From the NCBI GenBank assembly GCA_947452555.1, contig CANGDH010000004.1, positions 179,553 to 243,552 of the forward strand: a stretch of 64,000 bases of DNA. Reading direction: 5' to 3'. The notes beneath the pieces were generated by a model. The model was not told the origin of the DNA and did not search any database. It worked only from the letters and a program-made list of their open reading frames with translations. Both the position numbers and the translations under genes were made by a program. Shown here piece after piece: positions 17,600 through 26,251 of the stretch (positions are counted from its first letter, which is position 1; each line of letters starts with the position of its first letter). The DNA comes from Bacteroidota bacterium (GTDB taxonomy: Bacteria > Bacteroidota > Bacteroidia > Chitinophagales > Chitinophagaceae).

Positions 17600-18649
17600 C
17601 TATTTAATCTCCCAAGTCTCTCTACCTCTAATTAATTTATCTAAATCACCCTTGCCTTTGCTAGTCATAGCTTCTTCAATTTGCAAAGCCATCATCTCTT
17701 CATAGATAGGACGCTCTGTAGCATAGAACACCCCAAAAGGACGAGGGAATACAGCACCAGGTTCGTTAGGATTATCAAACAAGCGCGTTAACACCTGTGC
17801 TTTATAAAAATCTGTTTCGTCGTGAATCCATAAATCGTCGGCACTATACTTTTCACCAATCATAACCACCTGAGGACGCATGCCGTCAAAACGAATTCCC
17901 ATTTCTCCGTTCGCACCAAAAGTCAAAGGCTTTCCTTGCTCTAAAAATAAAGCATGTAAAGGTTTAGTAGATTTTTCAGTGAAAATTTCAAAAGCACCGT
18001 CGTTAAAAATGTTACAGTTTTGATAGATCTCAACAAAACTTGTACCCTGGTGTTTTTCAGCTCTAGTTAAAGTAGCTTGTAAATGTTTAGGGTCACGATC
18101 CATGCTTCTAGCAATGAAAGTAGCGTCCGCACCTAAAGCTAATGCAGCTGGATTAAATGGATGGTCAATGCTTCCCATTGGAGAACTCTTCGTGACTTTA
18201 TTAATTTCAGAAGTTGGAGAATATTGACCTTTTGTTAAACCATATATTTGATTATTGAACACTAAAAAATTAACGTTCAAATTTCTTCTTAACATGTGAA
18301 TCGTATGATTACCCCCAATACTCATTGAGTCACCGTCACCTGCAACTATCCAAACACTCAATTCAGGGCGAGAAGCTTTTAAACCACTAGCAATAGTAGT
18401 AGCACGACCATGAATAGAATGCATACCATATGTATTCATATAGTAAGGGAAACGACTACTACAGCCAATTCCACTTATGATAACAATATTTTCTTTAGGT
18501 ACACCAATGGTTGGCATCACTTTTTGAACCTGTGCTAAAATTGAATAGTCGCCACAACCTGGGCACCAACGCACTTCTTGGTCAGTAGCAAAATCTTTAG
18601 CGGTCAAAGGAGGAATTCCTGGAGTAATAGTTTCAACAGACATACACAA
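17600..18649 (-). CDS. korB: 2-oxoacid:ferredoxin oxidoreductase, beta subunit
   Basis: This 349-residue TPP- and Fe-S-binding subunit matches KorB/PorB: RWCPGCGDYSILAQVQ, IISGIGCSSRFPYYM, the TPP-Mg motif WIVAGDGDSMSIGGNH with LNVNFLVFNNQIYGLTKGQ, and FVEIYQNCNIFN. The complex oxidatively decarboxylates 2-oxoglutarate (or a related 2-oxoacid) with ferredoxin as acceptor. The alpha/gamma subunit KorA is normally encoded next door in Bacteroidota but is missing from this window; the upstream neighbour is an unrelated glycosyltransferase. Start: MCMSVETITPG has two candidate methionines, at 18649 and 18643. Confidence 0.92.
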   Translation of the reverse strand: MCMSVETITPGIPPLTAKDFATDQEVRWCPGCGDYSILAQVQKVMPTIGVPKENIVIISGIGCSSRFPYYMNTYGMHSIHGRATTIASGLKASRPELSVWIVAGDGDSMSIGGNHTIHMLRRNLNVNFLVFNNQIYGLTKGQYSPTSEINKVTKSSPMGSIDHPFNPAALALGADATFIARSMDRDPKHLQATLTRAEKHQGTSFVEIYQNCNIFNDGAFEIFTEKSTKPLHALFLEQGKPLTFGANGEMGIRFDGMRPQVVMIGEKYSADDLWIHDETDFYKAQVLTRLFDNPNEPGAVFPRPFGVFYATERPIYEEMMALQIEEAMTSKGKGDLDKLIRGRETWEIK

Positions 18650-18708
18650 AAGTATTAGAACACTAAATTACGAAAAATAGCCTTGTAAAAGGCTGTTTAT
18701 TTCATGAT

Positions 18709-19842
18709 TTATTTCACCTTTCTGCCCTTCCAAGTATAGGTCTTAATTTGACCAAAAAAGCCAGCCACAATATTATAAGTGATATGTAAAGGTTGGTATA
18801 ATACAAAATAGCGCAATTCACCCTTGAGATTATAAAATCGAGACACAGGGTCCAAGAAGAACAATTCAAAGAAAGTTTTAAAAGCAAGTGCTATCAATAA
18901 ACTACTAAAATCACCTACTAACAGCATAATTAGAAAGCTGAAATTAAAGAGATACACCAAGGTTAGCACCCAGATAATTGAGTTGTCATCATAGTACCTG
19001 GCTTTACTAGACCATCTTATTCTTTGCATAATAAAGTCTTTCCAAGTAGTCATAGCAGCTGTTAAAACGATAGCCCCTGGATGATATAAATAACCAATCG
19101 GCTTAGCCAAAGTCTTCTTCATTTTGTGCATTAAGAACATATCGTCTCCACTAGCAATATGGTCAACGCCTTGATAACCCCCTACTGCAATAAAAGCAGA
19201 TTTTTCAAAAGCAAGATTGGCCCCATTGCTCATAGAGTGTTTGCCAGCGCCTACTGCAGCAGCAGTGATACCCTGTAAAGCTAAAAAGTCAAGTAATTGA
19301 AATTGATTTAAAACACCTTCTGTTTTAATGAACATAACAGGAGCTGCAACAAAAACAGGTTTTTCTTTAAGGATATATTGATTGTATAAATTTAACCAAG
19401 TAGAAGGCACCACGCAATCGGCGTCAGTGGTAATAATCCAATCTCCTTTAGCATGTGAAACCGCTTTTTCGATCGCCTTCTTTTTAAATGCAGTTAATTC
19501 CCCTGGTTTAAAATAATCAGACAAGCGCATTAAACACAGATTCTTATATTGATGTTGTAAAGCTTCCACAATAAACGCAGTATCGTCCTCAGAAAAGTCG
19601 TCCATTACAATCACTTCAAAAGCGTCCAATGGGTAGTCTTGTTGCATGATAGAATCAACACAGGCTTTGATATTAGCAGACTCGTTACGAGCGGGAATAA
19701 TAATAGTGAAACTAGTAAAATGAGAAGTAGCATCCTCCATTTTGAATACCGTTAATTTACTAAACCAATAGCGATAGGCCATTAAAACAAGCGCATATAA
19801 AATGGTTAAAATAGTAACAGTCCAGTCTAGAAAATTAAGCAT
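18709..19842 (-). CDS. Family 2 glycosyltransferase, membrane-anchored
   Basis: The 377 residues comprise an N-terminal hydrophobic helix (~4-24), a GT2 GT-A domain and two or three C-terminal transmembrane segments (~290-330). GT2 motifs: TIIIPARNESANIKACVDSI, VIVMDDFSEDD, the DxD motif in WIITTDADCVVPS, and the acceptor region GGYQGVDHIASGDDMFLMHK with a later QRIRWSSK (Q-x-x-RW). The arrangement is that of processive or lipid-linked GT2 enzymes acting at the cytoplasmic membrane. Donor and acceptor cannot be told. It stands alone between korB and a divergent nucleotidyltransferase-kinase gene. Confidence 0.85.
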   Translation of the reverse strand: MLNFLDWTVTILTILYALVLMAYRYWFSKLTVFKMEDATSHFTSFTIIIPARNESANIKACVDSIMQQDYPLDAFEVIVMDDFSEDDTAFIVEALQHQYKNLCLMRLSDYFKPGELTAFKKKAIEKAVSHAKGDWIITTDADCVVPSTWLNLYNQYILKEKPVFVAAPVMFIKTEGVLNQFQLLDFLALQGITAAAVGAGKHSMSNGANLAFEKSAFIAVGGYQGVDHIASGDDMFLMHKMKKTLAKPIGYLYHPGAIVLTAAMTTWKDFIMQRIRWSSKARYYDDNSIIWVLTLVYLFNFSFLIMLLVGDFSSLLIALAFKTFFELFFLDPVSRFYNLKGELRYFVLYQPLHITYNIVAGFFGQIKTYTWKGRKVK

Positions 19843-19933
19843 AGCACAAAGTTAATCGGTTTTTTAAGGAATGAAGGTTTGATAAATGAGATTTTTTAAG
19901 AAATTCTTCTTTACTTACACTAAAATAAAATCC

Positions 19934-21091
19934 ATGTTGGGCGAAAAGAAAAAAGTTTTTGTAAGTGGTTGTTTTGATTTATTGCATAGTGGGCATATTG
20001 CATTTTTAGAAACTGCTGCAACTTATGGAGACTTATATGTTTGTATTGGTTCAGATACCACTGTGCATGATTTAAAAGGAAGGTATCCCATTATCACACA
20101 ACAGGAAAGAAGATATATGATACAAGCGTTGCGTTGCGTAACCGAGTGTAGAATTAATAAGGGATCAGGAATTATTGATTTTGAACAAGAGCTAAATGAA
20201 ATTCAACCAAATATATTTGTGGTAAATGAAGACGGGAATACACCATCTAAAAAAGCAATATGCGAGGCAAAAGGAATTGAGTATTTTGTTTTGGATAGAA
20301 TTCCATCAGAAGGCCTGCCAGTAAGGTCTACAACCAGTTTAAGAACCAATTCGGTAATACCATTTAGAATAGATCTAGCGGGAGGATGGTTGGACCAGCC
20401 CTATGTAAATTCGCACCATATAGGGCCTGTACTTACAATATCTATAGAGCCCACTATAGAATTTAATAATAGAAGTGGTATGTCAAGTAGTACACGAAAC
20501 AAAGCCATTGAACTTTGGAAAGCACAATTACCGGAAGGCGATCCTATACTGTTAAGTAAGATTTTATTTAGTTATGAGAACCCTCCAGGAACTAAACATG
20601 TAGCTGGCTCACAGGATGCGATAGGGATCGTAATACCTGGATTGAATAAATTACATTATGATAAAAATAGTTATTGGCCAACACAAATTGAAACAATAGA
20701 CGAGGATGACATATTAAATTGGTTAGAAGCACATTTACATTTAATACCATTAGATCCAAGAAATAGCGATTATGATGTTTTAGCAAATACCAACATAGAC
20801 GAAGCAGGCGCAAAGCAACTATCCATAGCCGCTAATGGATGCTGGGAAGCAATTCAACAAAAAGACCTTACTGCATTTGGGAAATACTTTTTAGATTCAT
20901 TCCATGCACAAATTCATATGTTTCCGAATATGCTGGACCCCATTACAGCAGGAATAATTGAAAAGTATAAAGGAAAAGGACAGGGATATAAGTTGTCGGG
21001 GGCAGGAGGTGGAGGCTACCTTATTATTGTAAGCGAACTACCCATAGAAAATTCCATTCAAATAAAAATTCGTCGCAGAACCTTAGATTAG
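19934..21091 (+). CDS. Cytidylyltransferase-like / GHMP kinase-like fusion protein
   Basis: Counted from the ATG at 19934, residues ~5-135 are a nucleotidyltransferase of the HxGH class (KVFVSGCFDLLHSGHIAFLE, with the RYMIQALRCV segment). Residues ~145-385 look like a GHMP sugar kinase: VIPFRIDLAGGWLDQPYV (motif 1), RSGMSSSTRNKA in the place of the Gly/Ser-rich ATP loop, VAGSQDAIGIVIPG as in heptose/fucose-type kinases, and KLSGAGGGGYLIIV (motif 3). The combination recalls bifunctional sugar kinase/nucleotide transferases such as FKP or HddA-type enzymes, but the substrate is unknown. An in-frame ATG at 19886 would add 16 basic residues; the later start is preferred because family members begin just before the first strand. 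Confidence 0.75.
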   Translation: MLGEKKKVFVSGCFDLLHSGHIAFLETAATYGDLYVCIGSDTTVHDLKGRYPIITQQERRYMIQALRCVTECRINKGSGIIDFEQELNEIQPNIFVVNEDGNTPSKKAICEAKGIEYFVLDRIPSEGLPVRSTTSLRTNSVIPFRIDLAGGWLDQPYVNSHHIGPVLTISIEPTIEFNNRSGMSSSTRNKAIELWKAQLPEGDPILLSKILFSYENPPGTKHVAGSQDAIGIVIPGLNKLHYDKNSYWPTQIETIDEDDILNWLEAHLHLIPLDPRNSDYDVLANTNIDEAGAKQLSIAANGCWEAIQQKDLTAFGKYFLDSFHAQIHMFPNMLDPITAGIIEKYKGKGQGYKLSGAGGGGYLIIVSELPIENSIQIKIRRRTLD

Positions 21092-21136
21092 GCCTAAAAT
21101 TCACAATTATTTTTGGTCCATTCCCTAAATTGGTCG

Positions 21137-21144
21137 TATTTTTG
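21137..21144 (+). promoter_or_regulatory. Candidate -7 box upstream of marR-type gene
   Basis: TATTTTTG matches TAnnTTTG and lies 22 bp before the start at 21167. A TTTG at 21112-21115 is 21 bases upstream, slightly longer than the usual spacing. Confidence 0.4.
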
Positions 21145-21166
21145 AATTAGTTGCATAACTAACTAT

Positions 21167-21622
21167 ATGTCAAACAACCAATTTAAACGAGGAGAATTAT
21201 ACAGTGTCATTAATGGAATGGCAACTACTGCCGTTGCAAGAAGGCTACAAAAGAATTTCCGAAACGCTGGCTTAGAAATTACCATTGAACAATGGTCCGT
21301 ATTATGTCATTTGTGGAGAGAAGATTCGTTGAGTCAACAGGAATTAGGAACCCGCACTTTTAGAGACAAAGCAAGTATCACAAGACTTATTGATAATTTA
21401 GAAAAACAAGGACTTGTTACCAGAGTAGCAAGTACGAGTGACAGAAGAATCAATTTGGTATGCTTAACTGATATAGCAAGGCCCTTACAAGAAAGCACTT
21501 ATCATTTAGCAAATCAAACAATGAATGAAGCATTGTTGAATATTACTAAAGATGAAATTGAAACAGTGAAAAATGTGTTTCAAAGAGTGTATGACAATTT
21601 AACCAATCCGGATTTAGTTTAA
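21167..21622 (+). CDS. MarR-family transcriptional regulator
   Basis: This 151-residue winged-helix protein has the MarR layout: dimerisation helix, ITIEQWSVLCHLWREDSLSQQELG, the recognition helix region DKASITRLIDNLEKQGLVTR, and the wing STSDRRINLVCLTD. It is 30 bp upstream of the acyl-CoA dehydrogenase gene in the same direction, so it probably controls that gene and itself in response to an acyl or phenolic ligand. The link is positional. Confidence 0.9.
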   Translation: MSNNQFKRGELYSVINGMATTAVARRLQKNFRNAGLEITIEQWSVLCHLWREDSLSQQELGTRTFRDKASITRLIDNLEKQGLVTRVASTSDRRINLVCLTDIARPLQESTYHLANQTMNEALLNITKDEIETVKNVFQRVYDNLTNPDLV

Positions 21623-21652
21623 TACGTATTCAAACTATTTTAAAATACAACC

Positions 21653-23437
21653 ATGGAAAACACAACAACAGCAATTAAAGGTGGAGAGTGGATCATTAAA
21701 GAAGTAGCAGCGAATGATATTTTCATTCCTGAAGAATTTAATGAAGAACAAATTATGGTACGCGACATGTGTACACAATTTGTTGACGGAGAAGTATTAC
21801 CAGTGGCAGACCGTATTGATAAACTAGAACCCGGATTGATGCCAGGTTTATTGGAGAAAGCAGGTGCGCAAGGGTTATTGGGAGTTTCTGTTCCAGAGAA
21901 TTATGGTGGTTTAGGAAAAGATTTTATTACATCCACTATTGTTGCAGAATATTTAGGTGGAGGCTATTCTTTCTCTGTAGCAAATGCTGCCCATACAGGA
22001 ATAGGAACTTTACCAATTTTATATTTTGGAACAGAAGCACAAAGAGAAAAGTATATTCCCAAATTAGCGAGTGGTGAATTTAAAGGCGCCTACGGATTAA
22101 CAGAACCTAATAGTGGATCAGATGCATTGGGTGCAAAAACAACCGCTAAACTTTCAGACGACGGAAAATATTATTTATTGAATGGACAAAAATGTTGGAT
22201 CACGAATGGTGGCTTTGCAGACGTTTACACCGTGTTTGCAAAAATAGACGGAGAGTTGTTCACCGCATTTATTTTGGAAAGAGGAATGGAAGGATTCACA
22301 CAAGGACCTGAGGAACATAAAATGGGAATCAAAGGTTCAAGTACGGTGCAATTATATTTTCAAGATTGTAAGGTTCCGGTAGAAAATGTATTAGGAGAAA
22401 TTGGAAAAGGACATATCATAGCTTTCAATATTTTAAACATAGGACGTTTGAAGCTAGGAGCAGCAACATTAGGCGGAGCAAGAAGAGCATTATCAACTAC
22501 TGTACAATATGCCATTACAAGAGAGCAGTTCAAGTTGCCGATTGTAAAATTTGGTGCTATAAGACATAAGTTGGCAGAAATGGCTATTAGAATGTGGGTA
22601 GGAGAAAGTGCATTGTATAGAGTGTCAAAAAATATTGATGAGCAGGAATCAGAATTAGCAAAAGCAGGAAAGACCTTGTCAGAATCTTTATTAGGTGCTG
22701 CAGAGGAATATGCAATTGAGTGTGCAATTTTAAAAGTATACGGAAGTGAAACTTTAGATTATATAGTAGACGAAGGCGTACAAGTACATGGAGGGAATGG
22801 ATATAGTGATGAATACGCTATTTCAAAAGCATATCGTGATAGCCGTATTAACAGAATTTACGAAGGCACCAACGAGATCAATAGATTGTTGACTGTGGAC
22901 ATGGTATTAAAAAGAGCCATGAAAGGAAAATTAGATTTAATGGGCCCCGCTATGAATGTGCAAAAAGAATTAATGAGCATCCCTGATTTTGGAAGCGAGG
23001 AAGAAGGTGCATTTACAAAAGAGAAAAAAGCAATTGCAAATTTTAAGAAATGTATTTTAATGGTAGCAGGTGCTGCAGTACAAAAACTAATGATGACCTT
23101 AAATAAGGAGCAAGAAATATTAATGAATATTGCAGACATGTCTATTATCACATTTCATGCAGAGTCTGCATTATTAAGATTAGAAAAATTAACTGCATTA
23201 AAAGGAGCTGCGGCAACTACCGTGCAAGCTGATATTGTAAGCACTTATATTTATGATGCAGCAGACGCCATTAATAAAGCAGGAAAAGATGCATTGAATA
23301 GTTTTGCGGACGGAGACGAACTAAGAATGATGCATATTGGATTAAAGCGATTCACAAAAGTTGAACCATTTAATAGCAAGGAAGCGAGACGCAGAATTTG
23401 CGCACAGCTAGTTGCAGACAATGGCTATAAATTATAA
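21653..23437 (+). CDS. Acyl-CoA dehydrogenase, VLCAD-like length
   Basis: The 594-residue flavoprotein catalyses alpha,beta-dehydrogenation of fatty acyl-CoA. Motifs: GLLGVSVPENYGGLGKDF, GAYGLTEPNSGSDALGAKT (FAD/substrate), YYLLNGQKCWITNGGFAD, and the C-terminal DSRINRIYEGTNEINRLL, where the Glu of YEGTNE is the usual catalytic base. Residues ~430-594 add an extra C-terminal helical region, as in VLCAD/ACAD9-type enzymes rather than the ~380-residue short forms. It is transcribed with a MarR regulator and ends in a strong terminator. Confidence 0.93.
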   Translation: MENTTTAIKGGEWIIKEVAANDIFIPEEFNEEQIMVRDMCTQFVDGEVLPVADRIDKLEPGLMPGLLEKAGAQGLLGVSVPENYGGLGKDFITSTIVAEYLGGGYSFSVANAAHTGIGTLPILYFGTEAQREKYIPKLASGEFKGAYGLTEPNSGSDALGAKTTAKLSDDGKYYLLNGQKCWITNGGFADVYTVFAKIDGELFTAFILERGMEGFTQGPEEHKMGIKGSSTVQLYFQDCKVPVENVLGEIGKGHIIAFNILNIGRLKLGAATLGGARRALSTTVQYAITREQFKLPIVKFGAIRHKLAEMAIRMWVGESALYRVSKNIDEQESELAKAGKTLSESLLGAAEEYAIECAILKVYGSETLDYIVDEGVQVHGGNGYSDEYAISKAYRDSRINRIYEGTNEINRLLTVDMVLKRAMKGKLDLMGPAMNVQKELMSIPDFGSEEEGAFTKEKKAIANFKKCILMVAGAAVQKLMMTLNKEQEILMNIADMSIITFHAESALLRLEKLTALKGAAATTVQADIVSTYIYDAADAINKAGKDALNSFADGDELRMMHIGLKRFTKVEPFNSKEARRRICAQLVADNGYKL

Positions 23438-23486
23438 AGAGGTTCTAAAACGACTATTTTAATTTGAATTGTTGATCTAGGTTTTA

Positions 23487-23519
23487 GCGTCCCACAAGTA
23501 ATTGTTGGGACGCTTTTTT
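23487..23519 (+). terminator. Rho-independent terminator after acyl-CoA dehydrogenase
   Basis: An 8-bp stem GCGTCCCA/TGGGACGC, extended by CAA/TTG across one bulged T, is followed by TTTTTT. The minus-strand side has no T-run, so it mainly serves the plus strand. Confidence 0.85.
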
Positions 23520-23520
23520 A

Positions 23521-24009
23521 TTATACGATTTTTACGTTTCGAGAAAAACTTTCTTCCAATGAAATCAATGTCTCAGTACGTTCAATTCCTTTAATTTTTT
23601 GAAGTTCATCATGTAAAACAAAACGTAATTGCTGAATGTCCTTACATACAATTTCTACAAACATGCTATAATTGCCAGTTGTATAATTAACTCGCACTAC
23701 TTGAGGAATTGCTTTTAAAGCTTGAGCCACATTATCATACATGGAGCTCTTCTCTAAATAAATACCAATAAAGGCAATGATATCATAACCTAAAACTTTT
23801 AGGTCCACTGCCAAACGCTTCCCTTGCACAATACCCAATTCTTCTAACTTCTTAATACGAACGTGAATGGTACCACCAGACACGAAAAACTGTTTCCCCA
23901 AGTCTGCATAGGAAACTTCGGCATCCTGCATCATTGCTTGAATAATTTGCAAATCCAGCTTATCTAAGCTTTTGTCAATGTTCAATTTAGTATTAGATTT
24001 TGGCTCCAT
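23521..24009 (-). CDS. Lrp/AsnC-family transcriptional regulator
   Basis: The 162 residues comprise an N-terminal HTH (LDKLDLQIIQAMMQDAEVSY, then KQFFVSGGTIHVRIKKLEEL) and a C-terminal ligand/oligomerisation (RAM) domain starting near VLGYDIIAFIGIYLEK and continuing through VRVNYTTGNYSMFVEIVC. Family members respond to amino acids and often control amino acid metabolism. It stands alone and is divergent from the tRNA-like RNA gene. Confidence 0.9.
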   Translation of the reverse strand: MEPKSNTKLNIDKSLDKLDLQIIQAMMQDAEVSYADLGKQFFVSGGTIHVRIKKLEELGIVQGKRLAVDLKVLGYDIIAFIGIYLEKSSMYDNVAQALKAIPQVVRVNYTTGNYSMFVEIVCKDIQQLRFVLHDELQKIKGIERTETLISLEESFSRNVKIV

Positions 24010-24171
24010 ATTTGTACAATTTTAAATATAATGGCAATTTATTGAATATTTTCAACATTTTAAAAATAATACTTAAATTATTTGCAACATATGGGCCATT
24101 ACCTTAGTTTTGATATATCAAATGAGGGAAGTTAGATTAAGTAAAACCCTTCAAATGATAAGTTCTTAATA

Positions 24172-24335
24172 CTGTGGGGTGATGAAATTTTGGCAGACAT
24201 GCCCCCTTGTCTCGGGGGTGAGGATCACGGGATAAATATAGCATAGAGCCGTCTAGCAATAGGCGACCAGGGTCGACCACTGAACTTTGTGCTACAACTA
24301 ACTGCCTCATGGAGGTTCGATCCCTCCCCCTACAG
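24172..24335 (+). ncRNA. 164-nt tRNA-like structured RNA with giant variable arm
   Basis: The ends form an 8-bp acceptor-like stem (CTGTGGGG 24172-24179 with CCCTACAG 24328-24335, one G-T). Directly inside the 3' strand is a canonical T-arm: stem GGAGG/CCTCC and loop TTCGATC (24311-24327). After TG at 24180-24181 comes a D-arm with ATG/CAT and a loop holding the conserved GG (24192-24193). An anticodon-like arm follows: CCCCC/GGGGG around the 7-base loop TTGTCTC (24202-24218). The variable region, 24219-24310, is ~92 nt: basal stem TGAGG/CCTCA (24219-24223 with 24305-24309), a 10-bp stem (24239-24248 with 24285-24294) and two inner hairpins. No encoded CCA. It ends in a terminator. This is not an ordinary tRNA and has no tmRNA tag; identity unknown. 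Confidence 0.7.
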
Positions 24336-24340
24336 CTACA

Positions 24341-24386
24341 AAAAGCTCCTATTACATTGATAATTAATGTTTTAGGAGCTTTTTTA
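24341..24386 (+). terminator. Rho-independent terminator of the tRNA-like RNA
   Basis: A 10-bp inverted repeat, AAAAGCTCCT at 24341-24350 with AGGAGCTTTT at 24374-24383, continues into TTTTTT. It begins six bases after the 3' end of the tRNA-like fold, so the RNA is a self-contained transcription unit. Confidence 0.85.
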
Positions 24387-24527
24387 TTTGTATTGGGTGG
24401 GACTATTAGAAGTGTACTCTTAAAATAATGCTTGGGTGTATCATTTTAAGGTATTTGATAAACTTCATAATTATTGATTCAAATCATTAAATTTGGTAAG
24501 CATATTTAACGATTGTAAACCAGAAGC

Positions 24528-25553
24528 ATGCAAAGAAGAAGTTTTTTAAAGGACGGTTCATTGTCCGCTATTAGCATTATGATTACTACTAAATTAAATT
24601 CAACTCCTAATGAGCAAATATATGGTCATAACCATATGAAATATATGCTAGATCAGCGCTGGGGGAAATTAAATGCAGACATGACTCCAGTAAACGATTG
24701 TCATGAAATGATACAAGATAGTAAGGGAAGAATTTTACTACTTACCAATGAAACCAAAAACAATATTATTGTTTATAATAAAAGTGGAAAGTTATTAGAA
24801 ACCTGGGGGCATGATTTTCCAGGGGCTCATGGCTTAACCGTTCAGCATGATGGGAATAATGATTATTTATTTATAACTGATACCAATAAACATGAGGTTT
24901 ATAAAACTACAATTGACGGTAAAATAATCTTTACAATTACTGCTCCTAAAGAGGTTGCTGCTTATGCAAAAATAGAGGCTTTTGTACCAACTGAAACTAC
25001 CGTTTTAGCTAATGGAGAATTTTATATTGCAGACGGTTATGGCGCACAGCACATTATGCACTATGATGAAAAGGGAAATTTAAAAAATGTATTTGGAGGA
25101 AGAGGCGAAGGAGACGCCCACTTTGACAATGCACATGGCATATGTGTAGACAATCGAAACGGAAGCCCTACCCTTTTAATTACAGATAGAACTCGTAACG
25201 CGTTTAAACGTTTTAGTTTGGATGGAAAATTAATGGAAGTGATTCATTTGCCAGGGGCTTGTGTTTGCCGTCCAGTCATTAAAGGAGATTATTTATATGC
25301 AGCTGTATTGCGTTCACCAAATTTAGATACTGAACATTCTGGCTTTATAACCATTTTAGACAAAGAAAATAAAGTGGTATCAAATTTAGGTGGTAGCGAA
25401 CCAATATATATTAATGGTGTATTACAGCCAATGTCACAAACTAGTAATATTTTAAATCATCCACATGATGTTTGTGTAGACGAAGATGGAAATATATATG
25501 TAGCACAATGGGCTTCAGGAAAAGTATACCCTTATAAATTTTCAAAAGTGTAA
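24528..25553 (+). CDS. Exported NHL-repeat / six-bladed beta-propeller protein
   Basis: The 341 residues begin with a twin-arginine-like motif (MQRRSFLKDGSLSAISIM), suggesting Tat export, though the hydrophobic stretch is weak. The mature part consists of NHL/SMP-30-like blades: PVNDCHEMIQDSKGRILLLT, FPGAHGLTVQHDGNNDYLFI, NGEFYIADGYGAQHIMHYD, FDNAHGICVDNRNG, and a last blade LNHPHDVCVDEDGNIYVAQW. Such propellers act as lyases, lactonases or binding modules; no catalytic assignment is possible. It is a single gene downstream of the tRNA-like RNA. Confidence 0.8.
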   Translation: MQRRSFLKDGSLSAISIMITTKLNSTPNEQIYGHNHMKYMLDQRWGKLNADMTPVNDCHEMIQDSKGRILLLTNETKNNIIVYNKSGKLLETWGHDFPGAHGLTVQHDGNNDYLFITDTNKHEVYKTTIDGKIIFTITAPKEVAAYAKIEAFVPTETTVLANGEFYIADGYGAQHIMHYDEKGNLKNVFGGRGEGDAHFDNAHGICVDNRNGSPTLLITDRTRNAFKRFSLDGKLMEVIHLPGACVCRPVIKGDYLYAAVLRSPNLDTEHSGFITILDKENKVVSNLGGSEPIYINGVLQPMSQTSNILNHPHDVCVDEDGNIYVAQWASGKVYPYKFSKV

Positions 25554-25601
25554 TGTTGGTATTTTACAGATAAAATATTTTTGAATTAAGCTATATCAAT
25601 A

Positions 25602-26141
25602 CTATTTAATAGAAACTGGAACGTCTAAATTTTCCCAGCTCAACACAAAACCTTGGTCGTTAATAGTGTATACTAAACGCTCATTCATGGTTGCTGATTT
25701 CTTTGATTTAACTGTAACACGCATAACATCTTTTGTAGGATCCAATGTTGTAGAACCATCATGATTCATACCAGATTGACCTGTTACTGAATTAATAATG
25801 ATAACCCATTCTTGCTGACCTGGGATAGCGTAGATACTGTATTTACCCGCTGCTAAAGTTTTCCCTTCTACTTTAACCTCTTTATCGGTTTCTATAAGTG
25901 TAGCGTTGTTTGCACCTGCTCTCCATACTTTATCAAATGGAACTAATGCACCCCAAATTGCTCTTCCTTTAACCGAAGGACTAGAATAGTTAATCGTGAT
26001 ATGTGCACCATTTTTCAATGTGCCTGTTGCAGTAGCCGCAGGACTTGCAGGAGGCTTCGCTTGAGCAAATAGGAAGGTAGTTGTTGTTAACAAAAGGGCC
26101 ATAGACATTACAAGCCCTTTAAATAATTTTGATTGGTTCAT
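25602..26141 (-). CDS. DUF2911 exported protein
   Basis: The 179 residues have a signal peptide ending near TTFLFAQ and a DUF2911 domain: ITINYSSPSVKGRAIWGALV, FDKVWRAGANNATLIET, AGKYSIYAIPGQQEWVIIIN, and a C-terminal VYTINDQGFVLSWENLDVPV. The family is widespread in Bacteroidota and probably periplasmic; its function is not established. It is monocistronic and convergent with the NHL gene. Confidence 0.88.
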   Translation of the reverse strand: MNQSKLFKGLVMSMALLLTTTTFLFAQAKPPASPAATATGTLKNGAHITINYSSPSVKGRAIWGALVPFDKVWRAGANNATLIETDKEVKVEGKTLAAGKYSIYAIPGQQEWVIIINSVTGQSGMNHDGSTTLDPTKDVMRVTVKSKKSATMNERLVYTINDQGFVLSWENLDVPVSIK

Positions 26142-26251
26142 GTTTTTTTATTTATGAGTACAAGTTAAGTGTAAAAATGTATTTCGACTAGTAGTTTAAT
26201 AAAATCAACTAAAATTTTAACAATTAAAATTGGTAAGCACAAACTTGAAAT

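Noticed and set aside
24172..24335. tmRNA or an intron-containing tRNA-Leu/Asp for the structured RNA
   Set aside because: It is too short for tmRNA, has an anticodon-like arm and no tag reading frame. The extra sequence sits in the variable region, not in the anticodon loop, and no group I core is visible. The GUC loop would imply Asp, but Asp tRNAs are class I.
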